Shown here piece after piece: positions 54,426 through 63,314 of a stretch of DNA of 64,000 nt. Source of the stretch: Candidatus Ruthenibacterium merdavium. GTDB lineage: Bacteria; Bacillota; Clostridia; Oscillospirales; Ruminococcaceae. Position 1 is the first letter of the stretch. Each line of letters begins with the position of its first letter. Under the pieces are notes generated by a model. The model saw nothing but the letters and a program-made list of their open reading frames with translations. It did no database searches and had not been told where the DNA came from. Location of the stretch: the NCBI GenBank assembly GCA_019119935.1, contig DWWA01000051.1, positions 1 through 64,000 on the forward strand. Reading direction: 5' to 3'. The position numbers were made by a program, and so were the translations under genes.

Positions 54426-54459
54426 GGGCGCTGTGCTTTTCCGTCAAAGCACAGCGCCC
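54426..54459 (+). terminator. Hairpin after the coat genes, no T-run
   Basis: GGGCGCTGTGCTTT (54426-54439) pairs with AAAGCACAGCGCCC (54446-54459). It is likely a terminator or 3' stabiliser, although no T-tract follows. Confidence 0.55.
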
Positions 54460-54568
54460 GCATCGTAACGAAAAGGGTACATGAAATAAATTGGAAAAAG
54501 AAACTCCGCATCAGACCGCCGATTTGCAAAAAATTCGTGTATTTCCTGTGTCAGACGGGGTGTGTCGG

Positions 54569-54597
54569 TTGCATTATTTTGACTAATCAAGTATAAT
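54569..54597 (+). promoter_or_regulatory. Sigma-A promoter of lon, with long leader
   Basis: TTGCAT (54569-54574) and TATAAT (54592-54597) are 17 bases apart. The leader to lon is about 270 bases. It contains a 68-codon frame from 54617 without a ribosome site, which I do not count as a gene. Confidence 0.68.
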
Positions 54598-54875
54598 TAT
54601 AAAAACGTTCTTTGGAATGAAAAAACGGCTGTGCCATTTTCAGAAAAAGAAGGAATTCTGCCACTTTTTGCAAGGGAAAAAGGCTTGCGATAAAAAACAA
54701 GCACGGGGCGTTCAGAACGGTGAAAGCTCTTATCCGGCAGGTGTGCTTCTGAGCGAAAAGGGGGAGGGTTCCAACGGTTTTAAAAACGCTGATTGGCATT
54801 TAGACAGCCGTGTTACAGCATAAAATCTAGGGCGCTTGTGCAAAAAGGTGCAGCGTTTATAAAAGGAGAACATAT

Positions 54876-57341
54876 ATGGCTGATAAAGTAAAAGTTGTAT
54901 TGGATAAATCAGCAGATATTCTGCGCTTGCCCGCCATTGCGCTGCGCGGTTTAGTTGCCTTTCCGGGAAATGTCATTCATTTTGAAGTAGGGCGAAAAAA
55001 GTCCGTGGCCGCCATTGAATGGGCAATGAATAACCATAACTGTGTGTTTTTAACCGCACAGCGCGACATGAACATCGAAGACCCCGGCACAAAAGAGCTG
55101 TTTTCTTACGGCGTGGTAGCGGAAATTAAGCAGGTATTGCGCGTGTCTGATGATTTGGTGAAAGTGCTGGTGGAAGGGCGCTACCGTGCGAAAATGCTGA
55201 CGCTCGATTCCAGCGGCCGCTTTCTTTTGGCATCGACGAAAGCCGCCCCGCTGCGCGGCATTTATTCCGCAGACCCTGCACGCGTGGAAGCTTTAATGCG
55301 CTCGATCCGGGAAATGTTTGAAACGTATCTCACGTTAACGCAGCGCATGTCAAAGGAAGTGGCTTATCAGATTTTAACTTGTGAGGACGCGGCGCGTTTG
55401 TGCGATTACTTACCGGCAAACCTCATGCTCAAGTATACGGATAAGCAGTCCATTTTAAATGAGAGCTTGATGACAAACCGCTTGGAGAAGATTGTGGAAG
55501 TGCTGAAAAAAGAGATTCAGGTGCTTCAAATTGAGCGAGATATCCAGGGGAAAGTCAATGAGCAGATGGATAAAAACCAGCGCGACTATTATCTGCGGGA
55601 ACAGATGCGCTTGATTTCTGATGAACTTGGCGACTATGAGGATATGCGCACCGAAGCGGATGAATATCGCAGCAAGATTCAGGCTTTGAATTTGGGAGAA
55701 GAAGCAGCGGAAAAGCTGACAAAGGAAGCCGACCGCTTGTCTAAAATGGCGGGAAGTTCACAAGAGGCCGCCGTGATTCGCACGTATCTGGATACCTGTC
55801 TTGCGCTGCCGTGGAACATTACCACAAAAGACCAGCTCAATGTAAAAAAAGCACAGGCAGAGCTGGAACGTGCGCATTATGGACTCAAAAAAGTAAAAGA
55901 GCGCATTTTGGAACTGCTTGCGGTGCGCACCTTTGTGCCTGATATTAAAGGTCAAATTATTTGTTTAGTTGGCCCGCCGGGTGTTGGTAAAACCAGCATT
56001 GCGCGTTCGATTGCCGCGTGCCTTGGCCGTAAATATGTACGTATGTCTTTGGGCGGTGTGCGCGATGAAGCGGAAATTCGCGGCCATCGCCGCACCTACA
56101 TCGGGGCAATGCCGGGTAAAATTATGAATGCGGTGATGACAGCAAAAAGTTCCAATCCGCTGATTTTGCTCGATGAAGTGGATAAAATGGCGAGTGATTT
56201 CCGCGGGGACCCCGCGGCAGCATTGCTGGAGGCCCTGGACCCGGAACAGAATTCCGGCTTCCGCGACCATTATCTCGACTTGCCGTTCGATTTAAGCAAG
56301 GTTCTGTTTATCACAACGGCGAACAGCCTTTCTACCATTCCGAAACCTCTGCTCGACCGTATGGATGTGATTGAGCTTTCCAGCTATACGCGCACGGAGA
56401 AATTCCATATTGCAAAGAAATATTTACTGCCGAAACAGCTGGAGGCAACCGGCTTAAAGCAGCAGGTGCGCGTGCAAAGCAGCGCTTTGTATGCTCTGAT
56501 TGACGGTTATACGAAAGAGGCGGGCGTGCGTAATTTAGAGCGCGCCATTACGGAATTACTGCGCAAATGTGCAAAGAAAATTGCATCTTCGGAAGAAGAA
56601 ACAAAAATGACGGTCGGCGCTTCGCAGCTGGAAGAGTTGATGGGGCCGGAACGTGTGAAGCCCTCGTTTTTCAGCCGTGCCAATGAAGTGGGCATTGCCA
56701 ACGGTTTGGCGTGGACGAGTGTCGGCGGCGAGGTGCTTCCGATTGAAGTTGTGGATATTCCCGAAGGCAGCGGCAAGCTGGAAGTGACGGGCTCTTTGGG
56801 AGATGTGATGAAGGAGAGCGCAAAGCTTGCAATTACCTATGCCAAAGTGCATGCCGATGAATACGGAATTTCGCGTGAGCGGTTTAAAACGTGTGATTTT
56901 CATATTCACGCTCCGGAAGGCGCTGTGCCGAAAGATGGCCCTTCTGCCGGTGTGACGCTCACCACCGCGCTGGTTTCGTGTCTTTCCGGCCGTCCGGTGC
57001 GCTGTGACGTAGCGATGACGGGTGAAATTACGCTGCATGGTCAGGTGCTGCCCATCGGCGGACTAAAGGAAAAAAGCATGGCTGCCTATAAAGAGGGAGC
57101 GAAAACCGTTTTAATTCCGAAGGGAAATGTGCCCGATTTGCAGGAAGTGGATGATGAGGTAAAAAGCCACATTCAGTTCTGCCCGGTATCTACCTTGAAG
57201 GAAGTGCTGGACCGCGCACTGCTTCCCGCGCCGAAAATTACCAAGGCGGAAAAGAAAGAAAAACCGAAGTTGCAACAAGAGCCTGTTTCTGCGCTTGTAC
57301 CGCAAACGAGCGCAGAATCCGGTGTGCAGATTACACAGTAA
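54876..57341 (+). CDS. lon: ATP-dependent protease Lon
   Basis: Lon is a homo-hexameric AAA+ serine protease that removes damaged and regulatory proteins. The 821-residue product has the N-terminal LAN domain, Walker A GPPGVGKT near 366-373, Walker [12 protein letters not shown], and the catalytic dyad Ser690 (KDGPSAGVT) and Lys733 (GGLKEKSMA). The last 45 residues are a Lys/Gln-rich extension. ATG 54876 has AAAAGGAG 8 bases upstream. engB follows after 15 bases, as in Bacillus lonA-ysxC. Confidence 0.97.
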   Translation: MADKVKVVLDKSADILRLPAIALRGLVAFPGNVIHFEVGRKKSVAAIEWAMNNHNCVFLTAQRDMNIEDPGTKELFSYGVVAEIKQVLRVSDDLVKVLVEGRYRAKMLTLDSSGRFLLASTKAAPLRGIYSADPARVEALMRSIREMFETYLTLTQRMSKEVAYQILTCEDAARLCDYLPANLMLKYTDKQSILNESLMTNRLEKIVEVLKKEIQVLQIERDIQGKVNEQMDKNQRDYYLREQMRLISDELGDYEDMRTEADEYRSKIQALNLGEEAAEKLTKEADRLSKMAGSSQEAAVIRTYLDTCLALPWNITTKDQLNVKKAQAELERAHYGLKKVKERILELLAVRTFVPDIKGQIICLVGPPGVGKTSIARSIAACLGRKYVRMSLGGVRDEAEIRGHRRTYIGAMPGKIMNAVMTAKSSNPLILLDEVDKMASDFRGDPAAALLEALDPEQNSGFRDHYLDLPFDLSKVLFITTANSLSTIPKPLLDRMDVIELSSYTRTEKFHIAKKYLLPKQLEATGLKQQVRVQSSALYALIDGYTKEAGVRNLERAITELLRKCAKKIASSEEETKMTVGASQLEELMGPERVKPSFFSRANEVGIANGLAWTSVGGEVLPIEVVDIPEGSGKLEVTGSLGDVMKESAKLAITYAKVHADEYGISRERFKTCDFHIHAPEGAVPKDGPSAGVTLTTALVSCLSGRPVRCDVAMTGEITLHGQVLPIGGLKEKSMAAYKEGAKTVLIPKGNVPDLQEVDDEVKSHIQFCPVSTLKEVLDRALLPAPKITKAEKKEKPKLQQEPVSALVPQTSAESGVQITQ

Positions 57342-57356
57342 GGAGAGCGGCAGGCA

Positions 57357-57959
57357 ATGAATTATGCAAAGGCAAGCTTTAAAGCGTCTTACGGATTGTC
57401 TTCTCAGCTGCCCGCTTCTGACCGGCCGGAAATTGTATTTTCCGGTCGGTCTAATGTGGGGAAGTCCAGCTTAATCAATAAATTATGCAACCGCAAAAGC
57501 TTGGCCAGAGTGTCAGGCGTTCCGGGCAAAACGGCTACCATTAACTTTTATGAAGTGGATGACGTTTATTTTGTCGACTTGCCGGGCTATGGTTATGCGA
57601 AAGTTGGGCGCGAAGAGCGCCGCCGCTGGGATGAGCTGATTAACAGCTATTTTGCGAAAGCAGAGCGAAGCACTTTGCTCGTGCAGCTGCTTGACAGCCG
57701 TCATGCGCCCAGCGCGGACGACAAAACGATGCTGGAGTATTTGCGCCATTACGGGATTCCTTTTATTGCTGTATTGACAAAAGCGGACAAGCTGAAAAAA
57801 AGCCAGTATGAAACGACTGTGAAGAACTTCGAGGAGATTTGTGTACCGTACGGCTGCCAAGGAGTTTATTTAACGAGCTCCGACAACGGTTACGGAATGG
57901 ACACCTTGCGCGAGGTGCTGAACCTTGCCGCACAGACGGATGACGAGCAGGTGCAGTAA
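57357..57959 (+). CDS. engB: Ribosome biogenesis GTP-binding protein EngB (YsxC)
   Basis: This is a 200-residue TRAFAC GTPase needed for 50S assembly: GRSNVGKSSLIN (G1), DLPGYGYAKVG (G3), TKADKL (G4) and SSDNGYG (G5), with no additional domains. AAGGAG is 10 bases before ATG 57357. It is in one operon with lon, and probably with the methyltransferase and hslO that follow. Confidence 0.96.
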   Translation: MNYAKASFKASYGLSSQLPASDRPEIVFSGRSNVGKSSLINKLCNRKSLARVSGVPGKTATINFYEVDDVYFVDLPGYGYAKVGREERRRWDELINSYFAKAERSTLLVQLLDSRHAPSADDKTMLEYLRHYGIPFIAVLTKADKLKKSQYETTVKNFEEICVPYGCQGVYLTSSDNGYGMDTLREVLNLAAQTDDEQVQ

Positions 57960-57971
57960 GGGGAGAAGAAC

Positions 57972-58751
57972 GTGGCATACGAAAGTTTAGCGGATGTGTA
58001 CGATGCGTTTAACGAAGATGCAGACTATGATGCCCTTTATGAGAAAATTCAGCGCGTGCTGTACGATGCAGGAATTGAAAAAGGCATTATTGCCGATTTG
58101 GGGTGCGGAACAGGGGATATGACCCTGATGCTGGCACAAAGCGGCTATGACATGATCGGCATTGACGCTTCCGAGGAAATGCTTTGCATCTTGCGGGAAA
58201 AAGCGGCCGAGCTTGAAGTGGAAGGCGTTCTGCTTTTGCAGCAAGACCTGCGTGAGCTTGATTTATACGGTACGATTGACGCGGCGATTTCCACTTTTGA
58301 TACTTTCAACCATATCGGGCCGTATCCGGAGTTTGAAAAGGCTCTTGTGAGGAGCGCGCTGTTTTTGGAGCCGGGCGGCATTTTTCTGTTTGATTTGAAT
58401 ACGCCGTATAAGCATGAACAGATTCTTGCAAACCATACCTATGAGATGGAAGCGCAGGATGTGATCTGCCTGTGGAAAAACCGGTATGACCCTGAGCACA
58501 GGGCAACGCATATCTGCGTGGAAATTCAAGATAAGGAAACAGGCGAGCGGGAGATTGATTCGTTTGTGGAGTATGCCTATACACTGGAACAAGTGCGCCG
58601 CGCGTGTGAAGAAGCGGGCTTGGATATCGTCGAGATTTGCGACGGTGAAACGTTCGGGGCATTGACGGATCGTTCACAGAGATATTGCATTACGGCTGTG
58701 AAACGCAGCGATAAAAATTGTAATGCCATTTATCAATCGAAGGAGAATTGA
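57972..58751 (+). CDS. Class I SAM-dependent methyltransferase
   Basis: This is a 259-residue protein with the SAM-binding motif I IADLGCGTGDMTLML, motif II IDASEEML, and a family-specific C-terminal beta region. It matches the small methyltransferase often encoded next to hslO in Clostridia. The substrate is not known; it lacks motifs of rRNA or DNA methyltransferases. The start is GTG 57972 with AGGGGAG upstream. Confidence 0.88.
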   Translation: MAYESLADVYDAFNEDADYDALYEKIQRVLYDAGIEKGIIADLGCGTGDMTLMLAQSGYDMIGIDASEEMLCILREKAAELEVEGVLLLQQDLRELDLYGTIDAAISTFDTFNHIGPYPEFEKALVRSALFLEPGGIFLFDLNTPYKHEQILANHTYEMEAQDVICLWKNRYDPEHRATHICVEIQDKETGEREIDSFVEYAYTLEQVRRACEEAGLDIVEICDGETFGALTDRSQRYCITAVKRSDKNCNAIYQSKEN

Positions 58752-58754
58752 ACC

Positions 58755-59621
58755 ATGGGAAGATTGATTCGTGCGATTTCTGAAAACGGAGGCGTGCTGT
58801 TTTGTGCGGTAGATGCAACCGATATCGTGCGCAAAGCGGAAGAGTATCATAAAACGAGTGCAGTTACAACGGCAGCGCTGGGGCGCTTACTGACAGCGGG
58901 CGCGATGATGGGGGCGATGCTCAAGCATGAGGATGACAGCCTGACTCTGCGCATGAAAGGTGACGGCCCGGCCGGAACTGTGCTGGTTGTTGCAAACGGC
59001 GCAGGCCATGTAAAGGGATATGTGGCAAACCCGGTAGTGGAGCTGCCGCTTCGTCCGGATGGAAAGCTCAACGTGGGCGCGGCTGTGGGCCATGACGGAA
59101 CCTTGACCGTAATTAAAGATATGGGCTTAAAAGAGCCGTATGTAGGCCAAATTCCTCTTGTAAGCGGTGAAGTGGCTGAGGACATTACGCAGTATTATGC
59201 CACAAGTGAGCAGATTCCTACCGTGTGCGCGCTCGGCGTTTTGGTGGCGCCAGACCTTTCGGTACTTTGTGCAGGCGGGTATCTGCTTCAGCTGCTGCCG
59301 GGTGCGACCGAGCAGGAAATTACGATGCTGGAAAATAATATTGCCAAAATGCAAAGCGTAACCGACATGCTTTCGCAGGGAATGACGCTGGAAGATATGA
59401 TGGATCGCGCAATGGAAGGCTTTTCACCGAATGTTTTAGATGAGAGCGTTGCCTCGTATGTGTGCGATTGCAGTGAAGAGCGCATTGAGCGTGCTTTGCT
59501 CAGCTTGGGAAAGCAAGAATTGGAAAGTTTGGCGCAAGAGGAAAAGGAAGCTGAGGTGTGCTGTCAGTTTTGCGATAAAGTGCGCAGGTTTGACATTCAG
59601 GCGCTGCTGAAGAAGCTGTGA
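58755..59621 (+). CDS. hslO: Redox-regulated chaperone Hsp33
   Basis: Hsp33 is activated by oxidation, which releases zinc and unfolds its C-terminal switch. The 288-residue product has the Hsp33 core and the four zinc cysteines C237, C239 (CDC) and C270, C273 (CQFC), plus an extra Cys269 beside the last pair. It lies 3 bases after the methyltransferase stop, with AAGGAG upstream of ATG 58755. Its place near lon, groESL and rubrerythrin fits stress defence. Confidence 0.96.
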   Translation: MGRLIRAISENGGVLFCAVDATDIVRKAEEYHKTSAVTTAALGRLLTAGAMMGAMLKHEDDSLTLRMKGDGPAGTVLVVANGAGHVKGYVANPVVELPLRPDGKLNVGAAVGHDGTLTVIKDMGLKEPYVGQIPLVSGEVAEDITQYYATSEQIPTVCALGVLVAPDLSVLCAGGYLLQLLPGATEQEITMLENNIAKMQSVTDMLSQGMTLEDMMDRAMEGFSPNVLDESVASYVCDCSEERIERALLSLGKQELESLAQEEKEAEVCCQFCDKVRRFDIQALLKKL

Positions 59622-59649
59622 GAATTCAAAAAGAATATTGTGATAAAAG

Positions 59650-59682
59650 ATAGCTAAGGGAATGTTTCCTTTGGCTATTTTT
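59650..59682 (+). terminator. Intrinsic terminator after hslO
   Basis: A 13-pair stem (59650-59662 with about 59666-59678, two G-U) with a small loop, followed by a five-T run. Confidence 0.82.
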
Positions 59683-59702
59683 GTTTTGTGAGAAAAGTAT
59701 AA

Positions 59703-59730
59703 TTGACTTAAAATCGCCTTTAGATATAAT
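59703..59730 (+). promoter_or_regulatory. Sigma-A promoter of the MFS transporter unit
   Basis: TTGACT (59703-59708) and TATAAT (59725-59730) are 16 bases apart. An AAGGGC/GCCCTT hairpin with an intervening T-run (about 59742-59772) follows and could act as an attenuator. Confidence 0.65.
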
Positions 59731-59788
59731 AAAAAACAGGATAAGGGCGCTTTTTTCTTTTACAAAGCCCTTGGAAAGGAAGATTGCT

Positions 59789-59851
59789 ATGATGAAGCAA
59801 AACAAAAATACCGTTTGTACACAAGACTGTGCAAATTTTAACTCAGGATAG
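59789..59851 (+). CDS. Possible 20-residue leader or small peptide
   Basis: An ATG at 59789 with AAAGGAAG 6-7 bases upstream opens a 20-codon frame, MMKQNKNTVCTQDC..., with two Cys and ending ANFNSG. It lies between a promoter and the MFS gene, 26 bases before the MFS start. It could be a leader peptide that couples translation to transporter expression, a small exported peptide, or chance. No homologue is recognised. Confidence 0.35.
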   Translation: MMKQNKNTVCTQDCANFNSG

Positions 59852-59876
59852 AATATCAATGAATTGAGGGAAAATA

Positions 59877-61147
59877 ATGATCAATTTTTTCAGAAAGAAT
59901 CCGTTTTTTGCACAATGATCTGTCATAGGGTGACGATCAATTTAGGGGATAGTTTATTTTATATTGTTTTGATGTGGCTGCTATATGACCTGACAAAAGA
60001 TCCGTTTTACACCGGAATGAGTGGGTTTATGTTCTCTATGGCGGATGCACTGAACTTTTTCTGTGGCCCTATCATTGACCGATGCAGCAAAAGATGGCTT
60101 CTTCTGATTACCAGTGCAGTTCAGTTTTTTGTACTGCTCGGATTATATTGTTTGTCTGCAAACGGCACGGTTTACGTTCCGTTGTTGCTGCTGAGTATTC
60201 CTGTCTTTGATTTGATGTCAAAAATGACATACTCCATTCATAATACGCTGATTCCTATTTTGGTGAAGAAAGAAGAGTGGATGACAGCGAATACCGTTTT
60301 ATCTATTACCAATACGGGTATCGATTTGATGTTTAGTGCAGTGGCAGGCGTCGTTTTGGCTTTATTTTACCTAAAAACAATCTTTATGGTGAATAGCCTC
60401 ATCAACTTAGCGGCGCTTGTAACGGCGATGTTCTTATTTCGTAAACTCTCTTCTAAAAGAGAGTTTACAGACAATGAAACGAGAACAAGTGTTCCAAGTT
60501 TGAAAGAAGTTTGGAAGGGATACCGAGAAGATTTAAAAAGTGGAATAATACTTGTAAAAAATAAGACGATTCTTTCGCTTGTTGTTCCGCTGGTTGGTCT
60601 GAGCTTATTTTATGCAATGATGCTGGTCAATTTACCGGCGTTTTCTGCGCGAATATTCGGTTCGGCAATGGGGTATGGGTTTATGCTTACGCTGCTTGCA
60701 GTGGGTTCCATTGCCGGAGCCTTGCTGAGCGGACAGCTGACAAAGCGCTTTCGGCTTGGACGGCTTTTTCCGCAGCTTTTTGTTTTGGGCGGAGTATCGT
60801 GGATTTTCATGTCACTTTTCATTGAATCGGCTCCGCTGCTGGGCGCGTTGTTTCTTGTAATTGCATCCGGTTCATTAGGTGCTGTCAATATTATTTTCGG
60901 AACGCTTTTTCAGCAAATTCCCCCGCAAGACATGATTGCGCGAGTGAATACGGTGAACTTAAGCTTAATCGCGATTGCCTCTTTGTGCGGTTCGCTGTTA
61001 GGCGGTGTGATTGTGAGGTTTTCTGCGGATTTCATTCCGTTTCTTTTGTGCGGAGTGGGATACTTGCTCATCGGCTGGATCATGCGTGTGAATACACGCA
61101 CAAAAATGCTTCCGACAATCGATAAGGTTCAACAAAATATTTTATAG
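59877..61147 (+). CDS. MFS transporter with apparent frameshift near its start
   Basis: The main frame encodes a twelve-helix MFS protein of the MFS_3 type (NLGDSLFYIVLMWLLYDLT, PIIDRCSKRW, LLAVGSIAGALLSGQL). The best start is ATG 59877 with GAGGG 6 bases upstream, reading MINFFRKNPFFA, the usual N-terminus. That frame hits a stop at about 59916, and the rest of the protein is in the -1 frame, from about 59905 to the TAG at 61147. One extra T in the six-T run at 59904-59909, or a -1 slip there, restores a continuous protein. The frame as it stands can only start at a TTG at 59864, or at ATG 59915 without a ribosome site. The substrate is unknown, possibly a drug or metabolite. Confidence 0.68.
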
Positions 61148-61162
61148 TCTTTCGTTTATGAT

Positions 61163-61209
61163 AGCGGCTCCCTTGCCGGAGAATTGTGCTTGCTGAGGGA
61201 GCGCTTTTT
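61163..61209 (+). terminator. Intrinsic terminator after the MFS gene
   Basis: AGCGGCTCCC (61163-61172) pairs with GGGAGC-GCT (61197-61205), followed by five T. Confidence 0.7.
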
Positions 61210-61311
61210 CGGAAAAGGAAAAGATGTTTTTGCTGTTTCAAGCAATCGAAGGGGGATATTTTGGCGCATTATTTCCGCAAAAAACTTTTTTGATTTTTTT
61301 CGAAAAAAAGC

Positions 61312-61340
61312 TTGACTTTTGTGGAAATATCAGTTAAAAT
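61312..61340 (+). promoter_or_regulatory. Sigma-A promoter of tRNA-Gly
   Basis: TTGACT (61312-61317) and TAAAAT (61335-61340) are 17 bases apart, 33 bases before the tRNA. Confidence 0.7.
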
Positions 61341-61373
61341 AAATGTCGTCGCTCAGGAAGAGCGGTTGAAAAT

Positions 61374-61449
61374 GCGGATTTAGCTCATCTGGTAGAGCGC
61401 CACCTTGCCAAGGTGGAGGTAGCGAGTTCGAGCCTCGTAATCCGCTCCA
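61374..61449 (+). tRNA. tRNA-Gly(GCC)
   Basis: This is a 76-base cloverleaf: acceptor GCGGATT with AATCCGC, anticodon loop TTGCCAA (GCC) and an encoded CCA end with U73. Confidence 0.95.
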
Positions 61450-61497
61450 TTTGTTGGCTTTCAGGAAAAAGCTTTTGAAAAGAAATGAAAAAAGTTC

Positions 61498-61526
61498 TTG
61501 ACAAAAGCTTGCCGGTGTGATAAAAT
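61498..61526 (+). promoter_or_regulatory. Sigma-A promoter of the Val-Asp-Phe tRNA cluster
   Basis: TTGACA (61498-61503) and TAAAAT (61521-61526) are 17 bases apart, 21 bases before tRNA-Val. Confidence 0.72.
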
Positions 61527-61547
61527 GCAAAGCGTCGGCTCTGAGAT

Positions 61548-61623
61548 GGAAGTTTAGCTCAGCTGGGAGAGCATCTGCCTTACAAGCAGAGGGTCACAGG
61601 TTCGAGCCCTGTAACTTCCACCA
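61548..61623 (+). tRNA. tRNA-Val(TAC)
   Basis: This is a 76-base cloverleaf with acceptor GGAAGTT/AACTTCC, anticodon loop CTTACAA (TAC) and encoded CCA. Confidence 0.95.
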
Positions 61624-61625
61624 AT

Positions 61626-61702
61626 GGCCCGGTAGTTCAGTTGGTTAGAACGCTAGCCTGTCACGCTAGAGGTCGTGGGTTCGAGCCCCATCCGGGTCGC
61701 CA
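61626..61702 (+). tRNA. tRNA-Asp(GTC)
   Basis: This is a 77-base cloverleaf with acceptor GGCCCGG/CCGGGTC, G73, anticodon loop CTGTCAC (GTC) and encoded CCA, two bases after tRNA-Val. Confidence 0.95.
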
Positions 61703-61708
61703 ACTTTT

Positions 61709-61784
61709 GCCTCTGTAGCTCAGTCGGTAGAGCAGGGGACTGAAAATCCCCGTGTCGATGGTTCGATTCCGTCCGGAGGCACCA
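61709..61784 (+). tRNA. tRNA-Phe(GAA)
   Basis: This is a 76-base cloverleaf with acceptor GCCTCTG/CGGAGGC, anticodon loop CTGAAAA (GAA) and encoded CCA. Phe tRNAs with A37 are among the known substrates of MiaA/MiaB, which are encoded in this window. Confidence 0.95.
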
Positions 61785-61791
61785 AAATGAG

Positions 61792-61836
61792 AATGCCGAG
61801 AAACGTTGGTTTTCCAGCGTTTTTCGGCATTTTTCG
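61792..61836 (+). terminator. Intrinsic terminator of the tRNA cluster
   Basis: An AATGCCGA-AAACG stem pairs with CG-TTTTTCGGCATT around a TTGGTTTTCCAG cap, ending in five T. Confidence 0.82.
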
Positions 61837-61970
61837 CGTTTAGCGCCCAATAGTGGCTTTTGAAAAAACGGAACGAATGTAATTCAAACATTTCTCAAGC
61901 AGCAGAAAAATTGAGGCTTCATACCGCAGTTTGAAAACGGATTGTTTTGAGAATGAACAATCATCTCGAA

Positions 61971-62020
61971 AAAGAACACAGACAGCGCACCATTTTACAG
62001 TGCGCTGTCTGTGTTCTTTT
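61971..62020. terminator. Very long bidirectional hairpin terminator
   Basis: A perfect 20-pair stem (61971-61990 with 62000-62019) with a nine-base loop. It has T-runs on both strands and most likely ends the minus-strand operon that finishes at 62151. The sequences on either side (61837-61970 and 62021-62150) hold no gene I can support. Confidence 0.85.
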
Positions 62021-62150
62021 TTGTTTCAGCTATCGTGCGATGTATTTTTGTGTTTGTTGGGAGCTAGAAATAAAATTTGTTTGCGGATGGATGTCGGCGG
62101 CATGTGCCGTCAATGAATGAGAACGTTTAACGGTGCGGCGAGGCACATCG

Positions 62151-63314
62151 TTAGGGGTGAATCCACTCATAGGAGATCGGAACTTCCCGCTGAAGACAGG
62201 CTGATTTTTTTGCGGCAAGACAGGCTCCGGCGCTGAAAAGTCCTTCTTTCAAATCAACCGAGCTGGGCGAGCCGTTTAAAACGGCCATAAATTCTTTTGC
62301 AAGCTCCTCATCTCCGCCGAAGTGATAGAGCCCCTTGGGATATTCAAATTGATGAATCGCGGTGTGTTTACCGTCGTAGTAGTCAACTTTTAATTCGAAG
62401 GTGTAAAAGTCAAATTCAGCGCTGGCTTTCGTCCCGATAAAGCGGGCTCCGCGCCGTCCGGCATTGTTTTTTACAAGGAAAACCTGATGATAAGAAATGA
62501 TCGTACCGTCCTCACATTGAAATAATGCTGCGCCCACATCTTCGTTGCCGGTGTCTTTGGCGAAACAGCACCACTCTCCGGAGGGTTCGCTTTTTTGATA
62601 ATGCTTCACGACAAAGCTGCTTTCCGGGCAGGAATGATATTCGGAACAATCTTTGCAGCGGAGGTTTTCGCGGCGTTCGCCTTTAAAATGCATTTTCGCA
62701 GTTTGAGCGGCAACTTTAACGGGGTGTTTTCCTAAGATATAAGTGATATAGTCGATGTCGTGTGTTGCTTTTTGAAGAAAGAGACCGCCCGTTAAGTCCG
62801 GATTTCGATACCAGCTGTGATAGTATACACTTCCGTACGGAACATTGTTGATTGCCTGCACCGTTACGATATCGCCCAAAACGCCGCTGTCTACAAGGTG
62901 TTTCATGTGCTGAACAATGCACGTGAAGCGCAGGGGGAAGGAAACAACAACCGGAGGTGTATTCGTTTTGGCACCGGCTTTGCATAACGCAAGATATTGT
63001 TCTTCATTAATGCACACAGGTTTTTCCAAGAATAAGGGAATGGATTTTTCCAATACCATCTGAGCGTACCGGGCATGAAGATTGCACCTTGTGCCGATGA
63101 AAACGCCGTCAAGCGGCTGGTTATTCAGCATTTGCTCGGCGTCTTCATAATAGACAGTATTCTGAAAGCGCGAATCTGCTGCCAGTGATGGTTTCAGTGC
63201 TTCCCAGTTTGGGTCTGCGATGGCAGCAACCTCAATGTCGGCGGCGATACCGGAAAAGGCTTTCATCATAGTTTCGCTGCGCAGGCCGTAGCCGATGAAT
63301 CCCAGACGTTTCAT
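62151..63314 (-). CDS. Gfo/Idh/MocA family oxidoreductase
   Basis: This is a 387-residue NAD(P)-dependent sugar or cyclitol oxidoreductase: Rossmann start RLGFIGYGLRSETMMKAF, the FLEKPVCINEEQY motif with the conserved Lys, and a C-terminal Gfo/Idh domain (HDIDYITYILG). A CxxC-x5-C segment (CKDCSEYHSCP) in the middle is uncommon for the family. It overlaps the DUF4091 gene by 4 bases, so both belong to one carbohydrate-related operon. The substrate is unknown. Confidence 0.88.
   Translation of the reverse strand: MKRLGFIGYGLRSETMMKAFSGIAADIEVAAIADPNWEALKPSLAADSRFQNTVYYEDAEQMLNNQPLDGVFIGTRCNLHARYAQMVLEKSIPLFLEKPVCINEEQYLALCKAGAKTNTPPVVVSFPLRFTCIVQHMKHLVDSGVLGDIVTVQAINNVPYGSVYYHSWYRNPDLTGGLFLQKATHDIDYITYILGKHPVKVAAQTAKMHFKGERRENLRCKDCSEYHSCPESSFVVKHYQKSEPSGEWCCFAKDTGNEDVGAALFQCEDGTIISYHQVFLVKNNAGRRGARFIGTKASAEFDFYTFELKVDYYDGKHTAIHQFEYPKGLYHFGGDEELAKEFMAVLNGSPSSVDLKEGLFSAGACLAAKKSACLQREVPISYEWIHP

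Noticed and set aside
54617..54823. A 68-codon frame in the lon leader
   Set aside because: No ribosome site; Lys-rich leader-like sequence without a domain. It probably arises by chance.
61374..62150. An integrated element at the tRNA genes
   Set aside because: No integrase and no duplicated tRNA 3' end was seen; the downstream operon looks like ordinary metabolism.
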